Of a stretch of 64,000 bases of DNA, positions 1 to 18,908 are shown piece after piece (the first letter of the stretch is position 1; the number at the start of each line of letters is the position of its first letter). The notes under the pieces were generated by a model. It did not search any database. It was not told the DNA's origin and saw only the letters and a program-made list of their open reading frames with translations. A program made the translations under genes and the position numbers. The DNA comes from Duganella phyllosphaerae (lineage in GTDB: Bacteria; Pseudomonadota; Gammaproteobacteria; Burkholderiales; Burkholderiaceae_D), in contig NZ_LROM01000081.1 in assembly GCF_001758785.1 (NCBI RefSeq), positions 1-64,000 on the forward strand, written 5' to 3'.

Positions 1-1460
1 CGTCCCCGCCACTGTCGGGCGTACTGGCCAGTCCGGACGTGGGGGTTGATTACTATATCTGGTCATTACAGGTGGCCGGGGTGGGAACAACACTGTCCGG
101 CGTCAACCTGATCGCCACCATCGTCAAGATGCGCGCACCAGGCATGGACCTGATGAAGATGCCGGTATTTACCTGGACTTCGCTGTGCACCAATGCACTG
201 ATCGTCGCCTCGTTCCCGATCCTGACCGTCACGCTGGCGCTGCTGTCGCTGGACCGTACCATCGGCACCAACTTCTTCACGAACGAACTCGGCGGTAACC
301 CGATGTTGTACGTGAACCTGATCTGGATCTGGGGCCACCCGGAGGTGTACATCCTGATCCTGCCAGTGTTTGGCGTGTTCTCGGAAATCGTCTCGACCTT
401 CTCGGGCAAGCGCCTGTTCGGCTACACCTCGATGGTATATGCCACCGTCGTCATCACCATCCTGTCGTACCTGGTATGGCTGCACCACTTCTTCACCATG
501 GGTTCGGGCGCCAGCGTCAACTCGTTCTTCGGTATCACCACGATGATTATCTCGATCCCGACGGGCGCGAAGATCTTCAACTGGCTGTTTACCATGTACA
601 AGGGCCGCATCCGTTTCGAAGTACCGATGCTGTGGACCATCGGCTTCATGCTGACCTTCGTCATCGGCGGTATGACCGGCGTGATGCTGGCAGTGCCACC
701 AGCTGACTTCGTGCTGCACAACTCGCTGTTCCTGATCGCCCACTTCCACAACGTGATTATCGGCGGCGTGGTGTTCGGTGTGTTCGCGGCGATTAACTTC
801 TGGTTCCCGAAAGCGTTCGGCTACAAGCTCGACGATTTCTGGGGCAAGGTATCGTTCTGGTGCTGGCTGGTTGGTTTCTGGGTGGCGTTCACGCCGCTGT
901 ACGTGATGGGCTTCATGGGCGTTACCCGCCGCATGAACCACTTCGACGATCCTTCGCTGCAAAAATGGTTCATCATCGCTGCCATTGGCGCCTTGATCAT
1001 CGCAGCCGGTATCGGCGCCTTCCTGATCCAGCTGTTCGTCAGCTTCATGAACCGCGAAAAGCTGCGCGACGTGACCGGCGACCCATGGGGCGGCCGTACC
1101 CTGGAGTGGGCGACTTCGTCGCCACCGCCAGACTACAACTTCGCGTTCACGCCAGTGGTGCACGACAGTGACAGCTGGGCCGACATGAAGGACAACAAGT
1201 ACACCCGTCCTCTGACCGGCTTCGTCGCCATCCACATGCCGAAGAACACGGAAATGGGCTTCATCATCGCGGCCATCAGCTTCGTGCTCGGTTTCGCCCT
1301 GATCTGGCACATGTGGCTCGTTGCCGCCGTGAGCTTCGTGGTGATGTTGGCTGCCATCGTCAAGCACACCTTTAACTACAAGCGCGATTACTACATCCCT
1401 GCGGAAGAAGTAACTCGTACCGAAGAAGCCCATACTCGTCTGCTGGAACGCCATGTCTGA
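1..1460 (+). CDS. cyoB: Cytochrome bo3 ubiquinol oxidase subunit I (5' end outside window)
   Basis: This is the catalytic heme-copper subunit of the quinol oxidase in the inner membrane. It reduces O2 to water and pumps protons. The open frame is already running at base 3, so the start lies upstream; about 486 C-terminal residues remain of a protein that is 663 residues in E. coli. Visible landmarks are the Cu-B histidine and cross-linked tyrosine motif ([12 protein letters not shown]), the two following histidines ([11 protein letters not shown]) and the heme-ligand region [12 protein letters not shown]. Multiple hydrophobic helices follow. It overlaps cyoC by 8 nt, consistent with translational coupling in a cyoABCD operon. 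A cyoA gene is expected just upstream, outside the window. Confidence 0.97.
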   Translation, partial: SPPLSGVLASPDVGVDYYIWSLQVAGVGTTLSGVNLIATIVKMRAPGMDLMKMPVFTWTSLCTNALIVASFPILTVTLALLSLDRTIGTNFFTNELGGNPMLYVNLIWIWGHPEVYILILPVFGVFSEIVSTFSGKRLFGYTSMVYATVVITILSYLVWLHHFFTMGSGASVNSFFGITTMIISIPTGAKIFNWLFTMYKGRIRFEVPMLWTIGFMLTFVIGGMTGVMLAVPPADFVLHNSLFLIAHFHNVIIGGVVFGVFAAINFWFPKAFGYKLDDFWGKVSFWCWLVGFWVAFTPLYVMGFMGVTRRMNHFDDPSLQKWFIIAAIGALIIAAGIGAFLIQLFVSFMNREKLRDVTGDPWGGRTLEWATSSPPPDYNFAFTPVVHDSDSWADMKDNKYTRPLTGFVAIHMPKNTEMGFIIAAISFVLGFALIWHMWLVAAVSFVVMLAAIVKHTFNYKRDYYIPAEEVTRTEEAHTRLLERHV

Positions 1461-2082
1461 AATTACCGCTAACGGCGCCGCGAGCGCCGACCCAAGCGCG
1501 CGTTACTGGACGCGCGACCACCACCCGGAGAACAGCACGCTGCTGGGCTTCTGGTTGTACCTGATGAGCGACTGCCTGCTGTTTGCCGGCCTGTTCGCAA
1601 CCTACGCCGTGCTGGGCCGCAATTATGCTGGCGGCCCGACCGGCGCCGAGCTGTTCGAACTGGGCACGATCGCGCTCAACACCGCGTTCCTGCTGCTGTC
1701 GTCGATCACGTACGGCTTCGCCATGATCGCCGCCCAACGCCGCAACGTCGGCGCGGTGATCGGCTGGCTGGCGGTGACCGGCCTGTTCGGCGCGGCCTTC
1801 CTGTTCCTGGAAATCGAAGAGTTCATGCACCTGATCCACCTCGGTGCCGGTCCGCAGCGCAGCGCGTTCCTGAGCTCGTTCTTTGCACTGGTCGGTACCC
1901 ACGGCCTGCACGTGACGTTCGGTATCATCTGGCTGATCACCCTGATCTTCCAGGTGAAAAAGCACGGCCTGACCGTTGAAAACCGTCGCCGCCTGATGTG
2001 CCTGTCGATGTTCTGGCACTTCCTGGACGTGATCTGGATCGGTGTGTTTACCTTTGTTTATCTGATGGGAGTTCTGCCTTGA
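1453..2082 (+). CDS. cyoC: Cytochrome bo3 ubiquinol oxidase subunit III
   Basis: A 209-residue membrane subunit of the bo3 oxidase, close to the E. coli length of 204. It opens with a soluble stretch and then [20 protein letters not shown], typical of CyoC. About five hydrophobic helices follow, with a conserved acidic helix ([11 protein letters not shown]) and the [10 protein letters not shown] motif of the COX3 family. The ATG lies inside the last codons of cyoB (8-nt overlap), and the stop overlaps the next start by 4 nt. It supports stability and assembly of subunit I rather than catalysis (family knowledge). Confidence 0.97.
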   Translation: MSEITANGAASADPSARYWTRDHHPENSTLLGFWLYLMSDCLLFAGLFATYAVLGRNYAGGPTGAELFELGTIALNTAFLLLSSITYGFAMIAAQRRNVGAVIGWLAVTGLFGAAFLFLEIEEFMHLIHLGAGPQRSAFLSSFFALVGTHGLHVTFGIIWLITLIFQVKKHGLTVENRRRLMCLSMFWHFLDVIWIGVFTFVYLMGVLP

Positions 2083-2486
2083 GCGCGCCAATTAATCAAC
2101 ATGGCCACGGCCACGACGACCATGGTCACCATGAGCAGGACGATGGCAACCACGGCACGATGAAGGAATACGCGATCGGCTTCGTGCTGTCCGTTATCCT
2201 GACCGCGATTCCGTTCTGGCTGGTGATGGCCAAGGTGTTCGACAAGTCGAGCACCACCGCCTTCGTCATCCTCGGCTTTGCTGCAGTCCAGGTCGTGGTC
2301 CACATGGTCTACTTCCTGCACATGAACGGCAAGAACGAAGGCGGCTGGACCCTGCTGTCCACGCTGTTTACCCTGATCCTGTTGATCATTGTGCTGGCCG
2401 GTTCGATCTGGGTCATGTACCACATGAACATCAACATGATGCCGTCCATGGGTGACGACGTGCACAACATGCATGAGATGAAATGA
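2079..2486 (+). CDS. cyoD: Cytochrome bo3 ubiquinol oxidase subunit IV
   Basis: Small subunit IV of the bo3 oxidase, 135 residues with three hydrophobic helices. I chose a TTG start at 2079, overlapping the cyoC stop as TTGA, with a GGGAG-like ribosome site about 8 nt upstream. The protein then begins with a His-rich tail ([11 protein letters not shown]) and the family stretch [20 protein letters not shown]. An ATG at 2160 would give a 108-residue form nearer the E. coli length but would remove residues matching the E. coli HGSVKTY region. [14 protein letters not shown] is the characteristic central helix. It ends in an ATGA overlap with the next gene. Confidence 0.93.
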   Translation: MSAPINQHGHGHDDHGHHEQDDGNHGTMKEYAIGFVLSVILTAIPFWLVMAKVFDKSSTTAFVILGFAAVQVVVHMVYFLHMNGKNEGGWTLLSTLFTLILLIIVLAGSIWVMYHMNINMMPSMGDDVHNMHEMK

Positions 2487-3310
2487 CGGGCGGCGCTGAA
2501 CAGCGCCAGCGTTCCCGCACCCTGCGCATCAGCCTGGCCATTCTGGCCGGGTTGATGTTTGCAGGGTTTTTTGCTTTGGGAACCTGGCAAGTCTATCGCC
2601 TGCAATGGAAGCTGGCCCTGATCGAAAGGGTTGACCAGCGCGTGCACGCACCCCCCATCGCCGCACCGGCGGTGGCGCAGTGGCCGCAGGTCACCGCCGA
2701 ATCGGACGAGTACCGCCACGTGCGCATCACCGGCATGGTCCTGCCGGGCTCGGACACCCTGACCCTGGCCTCGCTCGACCGTGGCATCGGCTACTGGGTG
2801 CTCACGCCCCTGTGCACGGCCGACGGCGGTATTGTCATGATCAATCGCGGTTTCGTGCCGGCCGGGGCGGGCGGCTGGCGCGCGCAACCGGCGCCGCCGA
2901 AGGCGCAAGCCGATGCCTGCGGTGCGCTGGCTGAATCGTCTTCACCAATGGTCACCGTGTCGGGCTTGTTGCGCATGAGCGAGATTGCCAGTTCGCTGCG
3001 CAAGAACGAACCGGCGCGCAACTACTGGTACACCCGCGATACCCGCGCGATTGCCGAGGCGCGTGGCCTGCCGGCCGTGGCGCCATACTTCATCGACGCC
3101 GACGCCGCATCGGCGGCAGCAGCGAACCTGCCGGTGCCCGGCGAGACTGCGAAACCGGTCGGTGGATTGACGGTGGTATCGTTCGTTAACAACCACCTGG
3201 TGTATGCGCTGACCTGGTATGGCCTGGCGTTGATGGTGATTGCCGCAGCGGTATGGGTGGTGCGTGATGCGCGCAAGAGCAAAGCAGAAGGCGTGAATGG
3301 CGAAAGCTAA
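2483..3310 (+). CDS. SURF1 family heme-copper oxidase assembly protein
   Basis: A 275-residue inner-membrane protein with the SURF1 layout: an N-terminal helix (about residues 14-34) ending in LGTWQVYRLQWK, a large periplasmic domain, and a C-terminal helix preceded by FVNNHLVYALTWYGLALM. SURF1 proteins help insert heme into oxidase subunit I. The gene starts inside the cyoD stop (ATGA), so it is probably the dedicated chaperone of this bo3 enzyme. No cyoE (heme O synthase) follows, unlike the E. coli operon, so heme O synthesis must be encoded elsewhere. The 3' end overlaps the sensor-kinase start by 14 nt. Confidence 0.93.
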   Translation: MTGGAEQRQRSRTLRISLAILAGLMFAGFFALGTWQVYRLQWKLALIERVDQRVHAPPIAAPAVAQWPQVTAESDEYRHVRITGMVLPGSDTLTLASLDRGIGYWVLTPLCTADGGIVMINRGFVPAGAGGWRAQPAPPKAQADACGALAESSSPMVTVSGLLRMSEIASSLRKNEPARNYWYTRDTRAIAEARGLPAVAPYFIDADAASAAAANLPVPGETAKPVGGLTVVSFVNNHLVYALTWYGLALMVIAAAVWVVRDARKSKAEGVNGES

Positions 3311-4658
3311 CAAGAACCCGTTCGACCATGGCAGCCGGCCCACGCCGGTGATCGAGCCGCTGGCAGCTGCCAACTCGATCACCCACGCGGCCGGCCACAA
3401 GAACATGCAGCAGCTGATCCAGCTGCGCTGGATTGCCGTGGTCGGGCAAATGGCGACGATTGCCGTGGCCTCGATGCTGCTCGACGTGCAGTTGCCGATG
3501 CCGGCCATGCTCAACGTGCTGGCCTGCCTGATCGCCTTCAATATCGCCAGCACCTTGCGCTGGCAGGAAAACCAGGTGGTCTCCAACAGCGAGCTGCTGC
3601 TGGCGTTGACGGTGGACGTGGCCAGCCTGACGGCGCAACTGTACCTGTCGGGTGGCGCCACCAATCCTTTCGTTTTCCTGTATCTGCTGCACGTGATTTT
3701 GGCAGCCGTGCTGCTCGAAGCGTGGTCGACCTGGACCATCGCCGGCGTGACCGGCTTCTGCATTGCCGGCCTGGCGCTGTTTTCGGAACCGCTGCGGCTG
3801 CCGCTGGACCAGGAGCGCGGCATCATGAGCCTGTACGTGCAGGGCATGCTGCTGTGCTTCATCATCGACGCCGCGCTGCTGGTGGTCTTCGTCAACCGCA
3901 TCATGCGCAATATGCGCACCACCGCCAGCAAGCTGGCCGACCTGCGCCAGCGCGCGGCGGAAGAAGAACATATCGTGCGCATGGGCCTGCTGGCCAGCGG
4001 CGCCGCGCACGAGCTGGGTACGCCGCTGGCCACGCTGGCCGTGATCCTCGGCGACTGGAAGCACATGCCCGAGTTCAAGGGCAATCCGGAATTGCTGGAG
4101 GAAGTCCAGGAAATGCAGACCCAGCTGCAACGCTGCAAGTCCATCGTCAGCGGCATCCTGTTGTCAGCGGGCGAGACCCGGGGCGAATCGTCGGAAGCGA
4201 CCACGCTCGACGATTTCCTGTACGACGTGGTGGCCGCATGGCGTATCGGCCGGCCGGTGCAGCTGTTCGAATTCGACAACCGGGTGGAAGTGGACTTGCC
4301 GGTGGTAGCCGACTCGACCGTCAAGCAGATGATCAGCAACCTGCTCGACAACGCACTGGAAGCATCGCCGCGCTGGCTGCGGCTCGATGCCGTCATCGAA
4401 GACAAGGCGCTGGTGCTGACCGTGACCGATTCCGGCCCCGGTTTCGCCGAAGCGATCCTGGCGCAATTTGGCAAACCGTATAATTCAAGCAAAGGACGGC
4501 CGGGCGGCGGACTCGGACTGTTCCTGGTGGTAAACGTGGCGCGCACCCTGGGCGGCACAGTGACTGCCAGCAATCGTGAAGAGGGCGGGGCGGTGGTGCG
4601 CGTCCACCTGCCGCTGTCGGCCATCGCCATACAACCGGAAGCAACCCATGACTACTGA
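3297..4658 (+). CDS. Redox sensor histidine kinase, RegB/PrrB/ActS type
   Basis: A 453-residue membrane kinase. Six predicted hydrophobic segments fill about residues 40-200. The quinone-linked heptapeptide GGXXNPF of RegB is present as GGATNPF at residues 119-125. The phosphoacceptor is H238 (ASGAAHELGTPLATL). C280 in QLQRCKSIVSG lies 42 residues later, where RegB has its redox-active cysteine. The ATPase domain ends with GGGLGLFLVVNVARTLGG. It is encoded directly downstream of the oxidase and SURF1 and overlaps its response regulator by 11 nt. I infer that it reads the quinone pool or oxidase flux and controls respiratory genes, probably including this operon. Confidence 0.92.
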   Translation: MAKANKNPFDHGSRPTPVIEPLAAANSITHAAGHKNMQQLIQLRWIAVVGQMATIAVASMLLDVQLPMPAMLNVLACLIAFNIASTLRWQENQVVSNSELLLALTVDVASLTAQLYLSGGATNPFVFLYLLHVILAAVLLEAWSTWTIAGVTGFCIAGLALFSEPLRLPLDQERGIMSLYVQGMLLCFIIDAALLVVFVNRIMRNMRTTASKLADLRQRAAEEEHIVRMGLLASGAAHELGTPLATLAVILGDWKHMPEFKGNPELLEEVQEMQTQLQRCKSIVSGILLSAGETRGESSEATTLDDFLYDVVAAWRIGRPVQLFEFDNRVEVDLPVVADSTVKQMISNLLDNALEASPRWLRLDAVIEDKALVLTVTDSGPGFAEAILAQFGKPYNSSKGRPGGGLGLFLVVNVARTLGGTVTASNREEGGAVVRVHLPLSAIAIQPEATHDY

Positions 4659-5214
4659 AGCCGTGCTTGATGAAGCTGTATCGAACGAACGCGTGCTGCT
4701 CCTGGTGGAAGACGACGCCGCCTTCGCCCGCACCCTGGGCCGCTCGTTCGAGCGGCGCGGCTACCGCGTGCTGCTGGCGGAAAATGTCGACGAAGCCAGC
4801 GCGGCGCTGATCGACAACTCGCCCGGCTATGCCGTGGTGGACCTGAAACTCAAGGGCAATTCGTCGGGGCTGGCCTGTGTGCAAATGCTGCACCAGCACG
4901 ACCCGGAGATGCTGATCGTCGTGCTGACGGGCTTTGCCAGCATCAACACCGCAGTGGAGGCGATCAAGCTGGGCGCCTGCCAGTACCTGGCCAAGCCGTC
5001 GAACACCGATGACATCGAAGCGGCGTTCGACCACGTGGCCGGCACCGCCGAAGTGGAAGTGACCAACCGCGCCACGTCGGTAAAAACCCTGGAATGGGAG
5101 CACATCCACACCGTGCTGGCCGAGACCGACTTCAACATCTCGGAAGCGGCCCGTCGCCTCGGCATGCACCGCCGCACCCTGGCCCGCAAACTCGAAAAAC
5201 AGCGCGTCAAGTAA
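4648..5214 (+). CDS. Response regulator, RegA/PrrA/ActR type
   Basis: A 188-residue regulator starting at the ATG of MTTEAVLDEA, 11 nt before the kinase stop. The receiver domain has acidic residues EDD at 21-23, the phosphoacceptor D65 (VVDLKLKG) and the K of LAKPSNTDD. The C-terminal Fis-type helix-turn-helix (about residues 145-188) carries NISEAARRLGMHRRTLARKL, the near-invariant RegA DNA-binding helix. It is the expected partner of the upstream RegB-like kinase. RegA family members control respiration, CO2/N2 fixation and redox genes; the targets here are unknown. Confidence 0.93.
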   Translation: MTTEAVLDEAVSNERVLLLVEDDAAFARTLGRSFERRGYRVLLAENVDEASAALIDNSPGYAVVDLKLKGNSSGLACVQMLHQHDPEMLIVVLTGFASINTAVEAIKLGACQYLAKPSNTDDIEAAFDHVAGTAEVEVTNRATSVKTLEWEHIHTVLAETDFNISEAARRLGMHRRTLARKLEKQRVK

Positions 5215-5286
5215 CCGCTTCAGGTTCAGCGCTTCGGGGTCAGTGCCGACATTCGGACATTTTGGAACTACATGGTGCGGTGTTGG

Positions 5287-10401
<5,115 letters not shown>

Positions 10402-10524
10402 TCCCGTCAGGCAAATCTATTGCTAAGAGCATACGGAATACCCCTGGGAAAGTCCACGGGTACCAGCGCAAAATGCCATTGGCCGTTACAATCGCTACCG
10501 GTCTTTACAACACATGGAATCTCG

Positions 10525-11475
10525 ATGAAACCTGAAATCCTGGTACTTGCCGCCAGCCCGTCCGCCGCCGTGATGGAGCAACTCGACCGGCATTTCCACT
10601 GCCACCACGCGTGGCGCCAGCCGCAGGCAGAGCGCGCAGCGTTCATCGCCTCGGTGGCGCCTGGCGTGCGCGCAGTGCTCACCACGGCCGCCATCGGCGT
10701 GGACCAGGCCCTGCTCGACCAGTTGCCCGTGCTGGAAATGATTGCCATCAACGGCATCGGCCTCGATGCCATTCCGCTCGACCTGACCCGCGCCCGTCGC
10801 CTGGCCGTCAGCAATACGCCTGGCGTACTGACCGACGATGTGGCCGATCACGCACTGACCTTGCTGCTGGCGGCCGCGCGCCGCCTGCCGGCGCTGGACC
10901 GCTACGTGCGCGCAGGCTGCTGGGAAGACGGCAAGCCACTCCAGCCCACCCGCGCTCTGCGCGGCAAGACCTGCGGCATCTTTGGATTCGGCCGCATCGG
11001 CCAGGCGGTGGCGGCCCGTGCGGCAGCATTCGGCATGCGCACGCAGTACTTCCAGCCGCGTGCCATCGAGGACGTGGCCACGCCGCGCGCGGCGTCGCTG
11101 CTGGACCTGGCGCAGGCCAGCGACTACCTGGTGGTCTGCGCGCCCGGCACGCCGGCCACGCGCCATGCCATCAATGCCGAGGTGATGGCCGCGCTGGGCG
11201 CTGACGGCACCCTGGTCAATATTTCGCGCGGCGCGCTAGTGGACGAAGCGGCCCTGGTGGCGGCGCTGCGCGACGGCGCGCTGGGCATGGCGGCGCTCGA
11301 CGTGTTTGCCGACGAGCCGCGCGTGCCAGCTGCGCTGCGCGAACGCGATAACGCCATTCTCACGCCGCACGTGGGCAGCCTGACGGTGGAAACCCGCCAC
11401 GCCATGGGCCAGCTGGTGGTCGATAACCTGCTGGCGCATTTCGCCGGCAACCCATTGTTGACTCCAGTGAACTAA
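10525..11475 (+). CDS. D-isomer-specific 2-hydroxyacid dehydrogenase
   Basis: A 316-residue NAD(P)-dependent dehydrogenase of the D-2-hydroxyacid family, resembling glyoxylate/hydroxypyruvate reductases. It has the Rossmann motif [18 protein letters not shown] near residue 155, the substrate-binding arginine in [13 protein letters not shown], the catalytic glutamate in FADEPRVP and the catalytic histidine in ILTPHVGSL. The ATG at 10525 is the first in frame that gives a normal family N-terminus ([11 protein letters not shown]). It stands alone between the divergent hybrid kinase and the chemoreceptor gene. Exact substrate (glyoxylate, hydroxypyruvate or another 2-keto acid) cannot be read from the sequence. 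Confidence 0.9.
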   Translation: MKPEILVLAASPSAAVMEQLDRHFHCHHAWRQPQAERAAFIASVAPGVRAVLTTAAIGVDQALLDQLPVLEMIAINGIGLDAIPLDLTRARRLAVSNTPGVLTDDVADHALTLLLAAARRLPALDRYVRAGCWEDGKPLQPTRALRGKTCGIFGFGRIGQAVAARAAAFGMRTQYFQPRAIEDVATPRAASLLDLAQASDYLVVCAPGTPATRHAINAEVMAALGADGTLVNISRGALVDEAALVAALRDGALGMAALDVFADEPRVPAALRERDNAILTPHVGSLTVETRHAMGQLVVDNLLAHFAGNPLLTPVN

Positions 11476-11558
11476 TCATCGGGACGTCATCGGCAAGTCA
11501 CATAGGCGCGGTATGCTCACTATCATTGGAGCAATATTGCTTGCCTATTGGAACTTAT

Positions 11559-13106
11559 ATGATGCGCGCGAGACTCCCCCAACTGACCACCGGCATGCGC
11601 GTGGTGGCGTCGTTTGCGGCGCTGTTATTGCTGATGGCCTGCATGTCGGCGGTGGCGCTCTGGCGCCTGCAATCGGCCAACGACACCACCGCCAACCTGG
11701 TGCACGACAAGCTGGCCCGCGAACAGCTCACGTCCGAGCTGCTCGGCGCGGCCGAACTCAATGGCCTGCGGGCGATCTCGGTAGCCCGCAGCGACAGCCT
11801 GGAAGTGTCCGACCTGTTCATGGCGCAGCTGGTGGCTGGCGACCGCCAGGCCGAAGCCATGCAGCGCAAACTGGCGGCGCTGCCGGCCGAAGCTGCCGAA
11901 GCCGCACTGCTGCAAGCGGTGGCGGCTAAAAAAGCGGCTTACCTGGCGCTGCGCGCCGACCTGTTCAAGTTCAAGGACATGGGCCGCATCCAGGATGTCG
12001 AGAGCCTGCTCGACACGCGCCTGGGCGCCGCCTTCAAGCAGTACACCGGCGCACTCGATCAACTGCTCGCGTGGCAGACGCGGGAGGCGACCGCGCTGGC
12101 GGCGGTCTCCGACCAGCAGTTCCGCAACAGCCGACTGCTGCTGGCCGCCCTTGGCGCGGCGGCGCTGGCGATCGGCATCGTACTGGCCTGGATGCTTACC
12201 CGCAGCGTGGTGCAGCCGCTCACGCGCGCCGTGGCGCTGGCCGAGCAGGTGGCCGCCGGCGAACTGCACGCGGCCATCGTCCACGGCCGCCGCGACGAAA
12301 TCGGCCAGCTGTTCGATGCGCTCAGCCACATGACCGCGCGCCTGGCCGACACGGTGGGCCGGGTGCGCGATGGCGCCGTCGCCATCGACGCGGCCTCGCG
12401 CGAAATCGCCAACGGCAACCTCGATCTGTCGCGCCGCACCGAGCACCAGGCTGGCGCCCTGCAGGAGACCGCGTCGGCGATGGTGGAGCTGACGTCGGCG
12501 GTCAAACAAAACAGCGGCAATGCGCGCCAGGCCAACCTGCTGGCGGTATCGGCCTCCGGCGTGGCCGGCAAGGGCGGCCACGCGGTGCGCGAGATGGTCG
12601 ATACCATGGCCGGCATCAACGACGACGCCGGCAAGATCTCCGACATCACCGGCGTGATCGACGGTATCGCTTTCCAGACCAATATCCTGGCGCTGAATGC
12701 CGCCGTGGAAGCGGCGCGCGCCGGCGAGCAGGGACGCGGCTTTGCGGTGGTGGCGTCCGAAGTGCGGTCGCTGGCGCAGCGCTCGGCCGATGCCGCGCGC
12801 GAAATCAAGAAGCTGATCAACGCCTCGGCCGAGCGCATCGCCAGCGGCGGTGCACAAGCGCAGGCGGCCGGCGCGACCATGGACGATATCGTCACCAGCG
12901 TGGGCCAGGTCACCGCCATCATCGGCGCCATCTCGCAGGCCAGCAGCGAGCAGGAAGCCGGCATCGAACAGGTGGGACGGGCGATCGGCGAGATGGACGG
13001 CGTCACCCAGCAAAATGCGGCGCTGGTGGAGGAAGCGGCAGCCGCCGCCGACGCCATGCCGCAGAACCGGTCCAGGCGACCGCACCGGCACGGGCGCGGC
13101 CGGCGC

Positions 13107-13130
<24 letters not shown>
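11559..13130 (+). CDS. Methyl-accepting chemotaxis protein
   Basis: A transmembrane chemoreceptor of about 523 residues. N-terminal helix (about 12-35), periplasmic four-helix-bundle-like domain, second helix [24 protein letters not shown] domain, then the signalling hairpin with the invariant tip ([20 protein letters not shown]). It relays ligand information to CheA/CheW. Two consecutive ATGs (11559, 11562) can start it. The C-terminus is odd. After [20 protein letters not shown] the frame turns into an Arg-rich tail ([11 protein letters not shown]) instead of the usual short amphipathic ending. A different frame continues with a more ordinary Ala-rich sequence. A small deletion or frameshift near 13056 is likely. 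It overlaps the converging hybrid-kinase gene by 24 nt. Confidence 0.93.
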
Positions 13131-16823
<3,693 letters not shown>

Positions 16824-16984
16824 GGCAGCTCTCGTGGTTTGTTTCTGGAGTGACTATAACTTACCGCCGCAACTGGCGCCACCACGGTGCAACTGGCGCC
16901 GCCAGGACGCCGTTCGTCGCAGCGCACCACGCAACACCTGCCGTTTCCCTACAGTGTGGTCATTCTCACCATACGGAGCACAAT

Positions 16985-17410
16985 ATGCCCTGCCAAAACC
17001 TGTTTGCCGCCTTGTTCGTCACCCTCGTTGCCGCCGTCACCCCTGTCGCCAACGCCGCCGACCTGGCGATCGTGGTCGAAGGCGTGGCCAGCGCCGATGG
17101 CCGCGTGATGGTGGCTCTGTTCGATTCGGCCGCAACCTTCCGCCGCAAGCCGGTGCGCGCACTGGTAGCGCCGGCTGCCGTCGGCACCGTGCGCCTGGAC
17201 GCGAAGGACCTGGCGCCCGGCGACTATGCGTATGTCGTGTACCACGATGCCAACGCCAACAACGCGCTGGACATGAACGCGGTCGGCATGCCAGTCGAGG
17301 ACTTCGCCTTCAGCAACAACGCCATGGGGCAGGGTGGCGCGCCCGGTTTCGACGCCGCGCGCTTTGCGCTGTCGGCCGCCGGCGCCATCGTCACCGTCAA
17401 CCTGCGCTGA
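16985..17410 (+). CDS. DUF2141 domain secreted protein
   Basis: A 141-residue protein with a cleavable signal peptide (cut near AANAADL) and a single DUF2141 domain. The conserved pattern GxVMVALFDSAATF and later YAYVVYHDANANNALDMN followed by GMPVEDFAFSNNA is typical of the family. Function is unknown; members are exported and often sit beside carotenoid-modifying genes. Thirteen bases separate it from the carotenoid oxygenase, so the two are probably cotranscribed. The start is the ATG at 16985, which gives a clean signal peptide; longer readings add non-hydrophobic residues. Confidence 0.85.
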   Translation: MPCQNLFAALFVTLVAAVTPVANAADLAIVVEGVASADGRVMVALFDSAATFRRKPVRALVAPAAVGTVRLDAKDLAPGDYAYVVYHDANANNALDMNAVGMPVEDFAFSNNAMGQGGAPGFDAARFALSAAGAIVTVNLR

Positions 17411-17423
17411 CCGGGAGACTGCC

Positions 17424-18908
17424 ATGCCATCACGCCGCCACTTTTTCGGCCGCTGCGCCGGCCTTGCCGCCCTGGGCGCCTCCGGCCAGGCGCTGGCCGA
17501 TAGCGCCAGGTACCGCAGTTTTCACGCCGCCCTCGAGCGCGATGCCCGGCTCGGCGTGTACGCCGACTTCGCGGGCGAACTGACCGGCGAGGCCACCGTG
17601 CTGGGCCGCCTGCCGCGCGACCTGTCCGGGGTGTTCTACCGTAACGGACCGGGCCGCTTCGAGCTCGGCGGCGAGCGCTACCACCATGGGTTCGACGGCG
17701 ACGGCTTTGCCCAGCGCTGGGCGATTGCCGACGGCAAGGTCGCCCATCGCGGCCGGTTCGTGGCCACCCACAAGTTCGAGCAGGAGAGCCGGGCCGGCCG
17801 TTTCCTCTACAGCGCGTTCGGCACCAGCATCGACCGCGCCCCGGTCCGCAGCAACGACGTCGTCAACGTCGCCAATACCAACCTGCTGCCGTTCAATGGC
17901 GCCGTGTATGCGCTGTGGGAAGGCGGCTCGGCCACCGAGCTCGATCCCGAGACCCTGGCCACGCGCGGCATCAAGACCTGGCGCCCGGACCTGAAGGCGA
18001 TGCCGTTTTCCGCCCATCCCAAGGCGGATCCGGACGGCGGCCTGTGGAATTTCGGTAACCTGCCCGGCGCCGACCAGCTGATCGTGTACCGGCTCGACGC
18101 CCGCGGTGCGGTGACCCGCACGGCGCTGCTGCCGGTGCCGCATTTGAACATGGTGCACGACTTCGTGGTGAGCGCGCGGCACCTGGTGTTCCTGGTGCCG
18201 CCGTACGCGCTGGATCAGCCCGGCAAGAGCCTGGCCGAGCGGCTGCGCTGGCAGGGCGGCGAACGGCCGCTGCGCGCGGTGGTGGTGGACAAGGCCACGC
18301 TCACGGTGCGCCAGGTGTTCGAGCTGCCGGCGCGCTCGGTCTTCCACCTCGGTAACGCGTGGGACGATGGCGCCTGTATCCGGCTCGACGCCGTGCTGCA
18401 CCAGGGCGATATCGTGCCGGAGCCGGCGCTACCGATGCGCGGAGAAATGCGGCCGTACCAGGCGCAGCGCAGCAGCGCGGTGCAGATCACGCTCGATTTG
18501 GCCAGCGGCCAGGCACGCGAGGCGCGGCTGTTCGGCGTCAGCGAGTTTCCGCGCGTGGCGCCGCAGGTGGTGGCGCGCCGCCATCGCAAGCTGCTGGTAC
18601 TCGGCGTGAGCCCAGCCAGCGCGGCGCAGGTGCTTGACTCGGTCAACCTGGTCGACACCGACAGCGGCCAGGTCGATGGCTACCGCTTCGGCCCCGGCTG
18701 GCAGGTCGAGGAGCACGTGCTGGTGCCGCGCGCCGGCGCCGGAACCGAAACGGACGGCTACGTGGTGGGCGTGGCGCAGGACACGCGGCGCAGCCAGACT
18801 GTGCTCACGGTGTTCGATGCGCGCAACGTCAAGGACGGCCCGGTGGCGCTGGCGCGGCTCGGCTATCGCGCTCCGGTATGTTTTCATGGTAACTTTCTGG
18901 CCACATGA
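17424..18908 (+). CDS. Carotenoid oxygenase, Tat-exported
   Basis: A 494-residue member of the carotenoid cleavage / RPE65 family. The four iron-binding histidines are visible at H198 (FSAHPKADPDG), H245 (NMVHDFV), H308 (SVFHLGNAWDDG) and H488 (VCFHGNF). The N-terminus MPSRRHFFGRCAG is a twin-arginine signal, so the enzyme is likely exported folded to the periplasm, which is less usual for bacterial members. The family cleaves double bonds of carotenoids, or stilbene-type aromatics, with O2 and Fe(II). A GGGAGA ribosome site precedes the ATG at 17424. The stop overlaps the kinase start by 4 nt, tying the enzyme to a two-component system. Confidence 0.93.
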   Translation: MPSRRHFFGRCAGLAALGASGQALADSARYRSFHAALERDARLGVYADFAGELTGEATVLGRLPRDLSGVFYRNGPGRFELGGERYHHGFDGDGFAQRWAIADGKVAHRGRFVATHKFEQESRAGRFLYSAFGTSIDRAPVRSNDVVNVANTNLLPFNGAVYALWEGGSATELDPETLATRGIKTWRPDLKAMPFSAHPKADPDGGLWNFGNLPGADQLIVYRLDARGAVTRTALLPVPHLNMVHDFVVSARHLVFLVPPYALDQPGKSLAERLRWQGGERPLRAVVVDKATLTVRQVFELPARSVFHLGNAWDDGACIRLDAVLHQGDIVPEPALPMRGEMRPYQAQRSSAVQITLDLASGQAREARLFGVSEFPRVAPQVVARRHRKLLVLGVSPASAAQVLDSVNLVDTDSGQVDGYRFGPGWQVEEHVLVPRAGAGTETDGYVVGVAQDTRRSQTVLTVFDARNVKDGPVALARLGYRAPVCFHGNFLAT

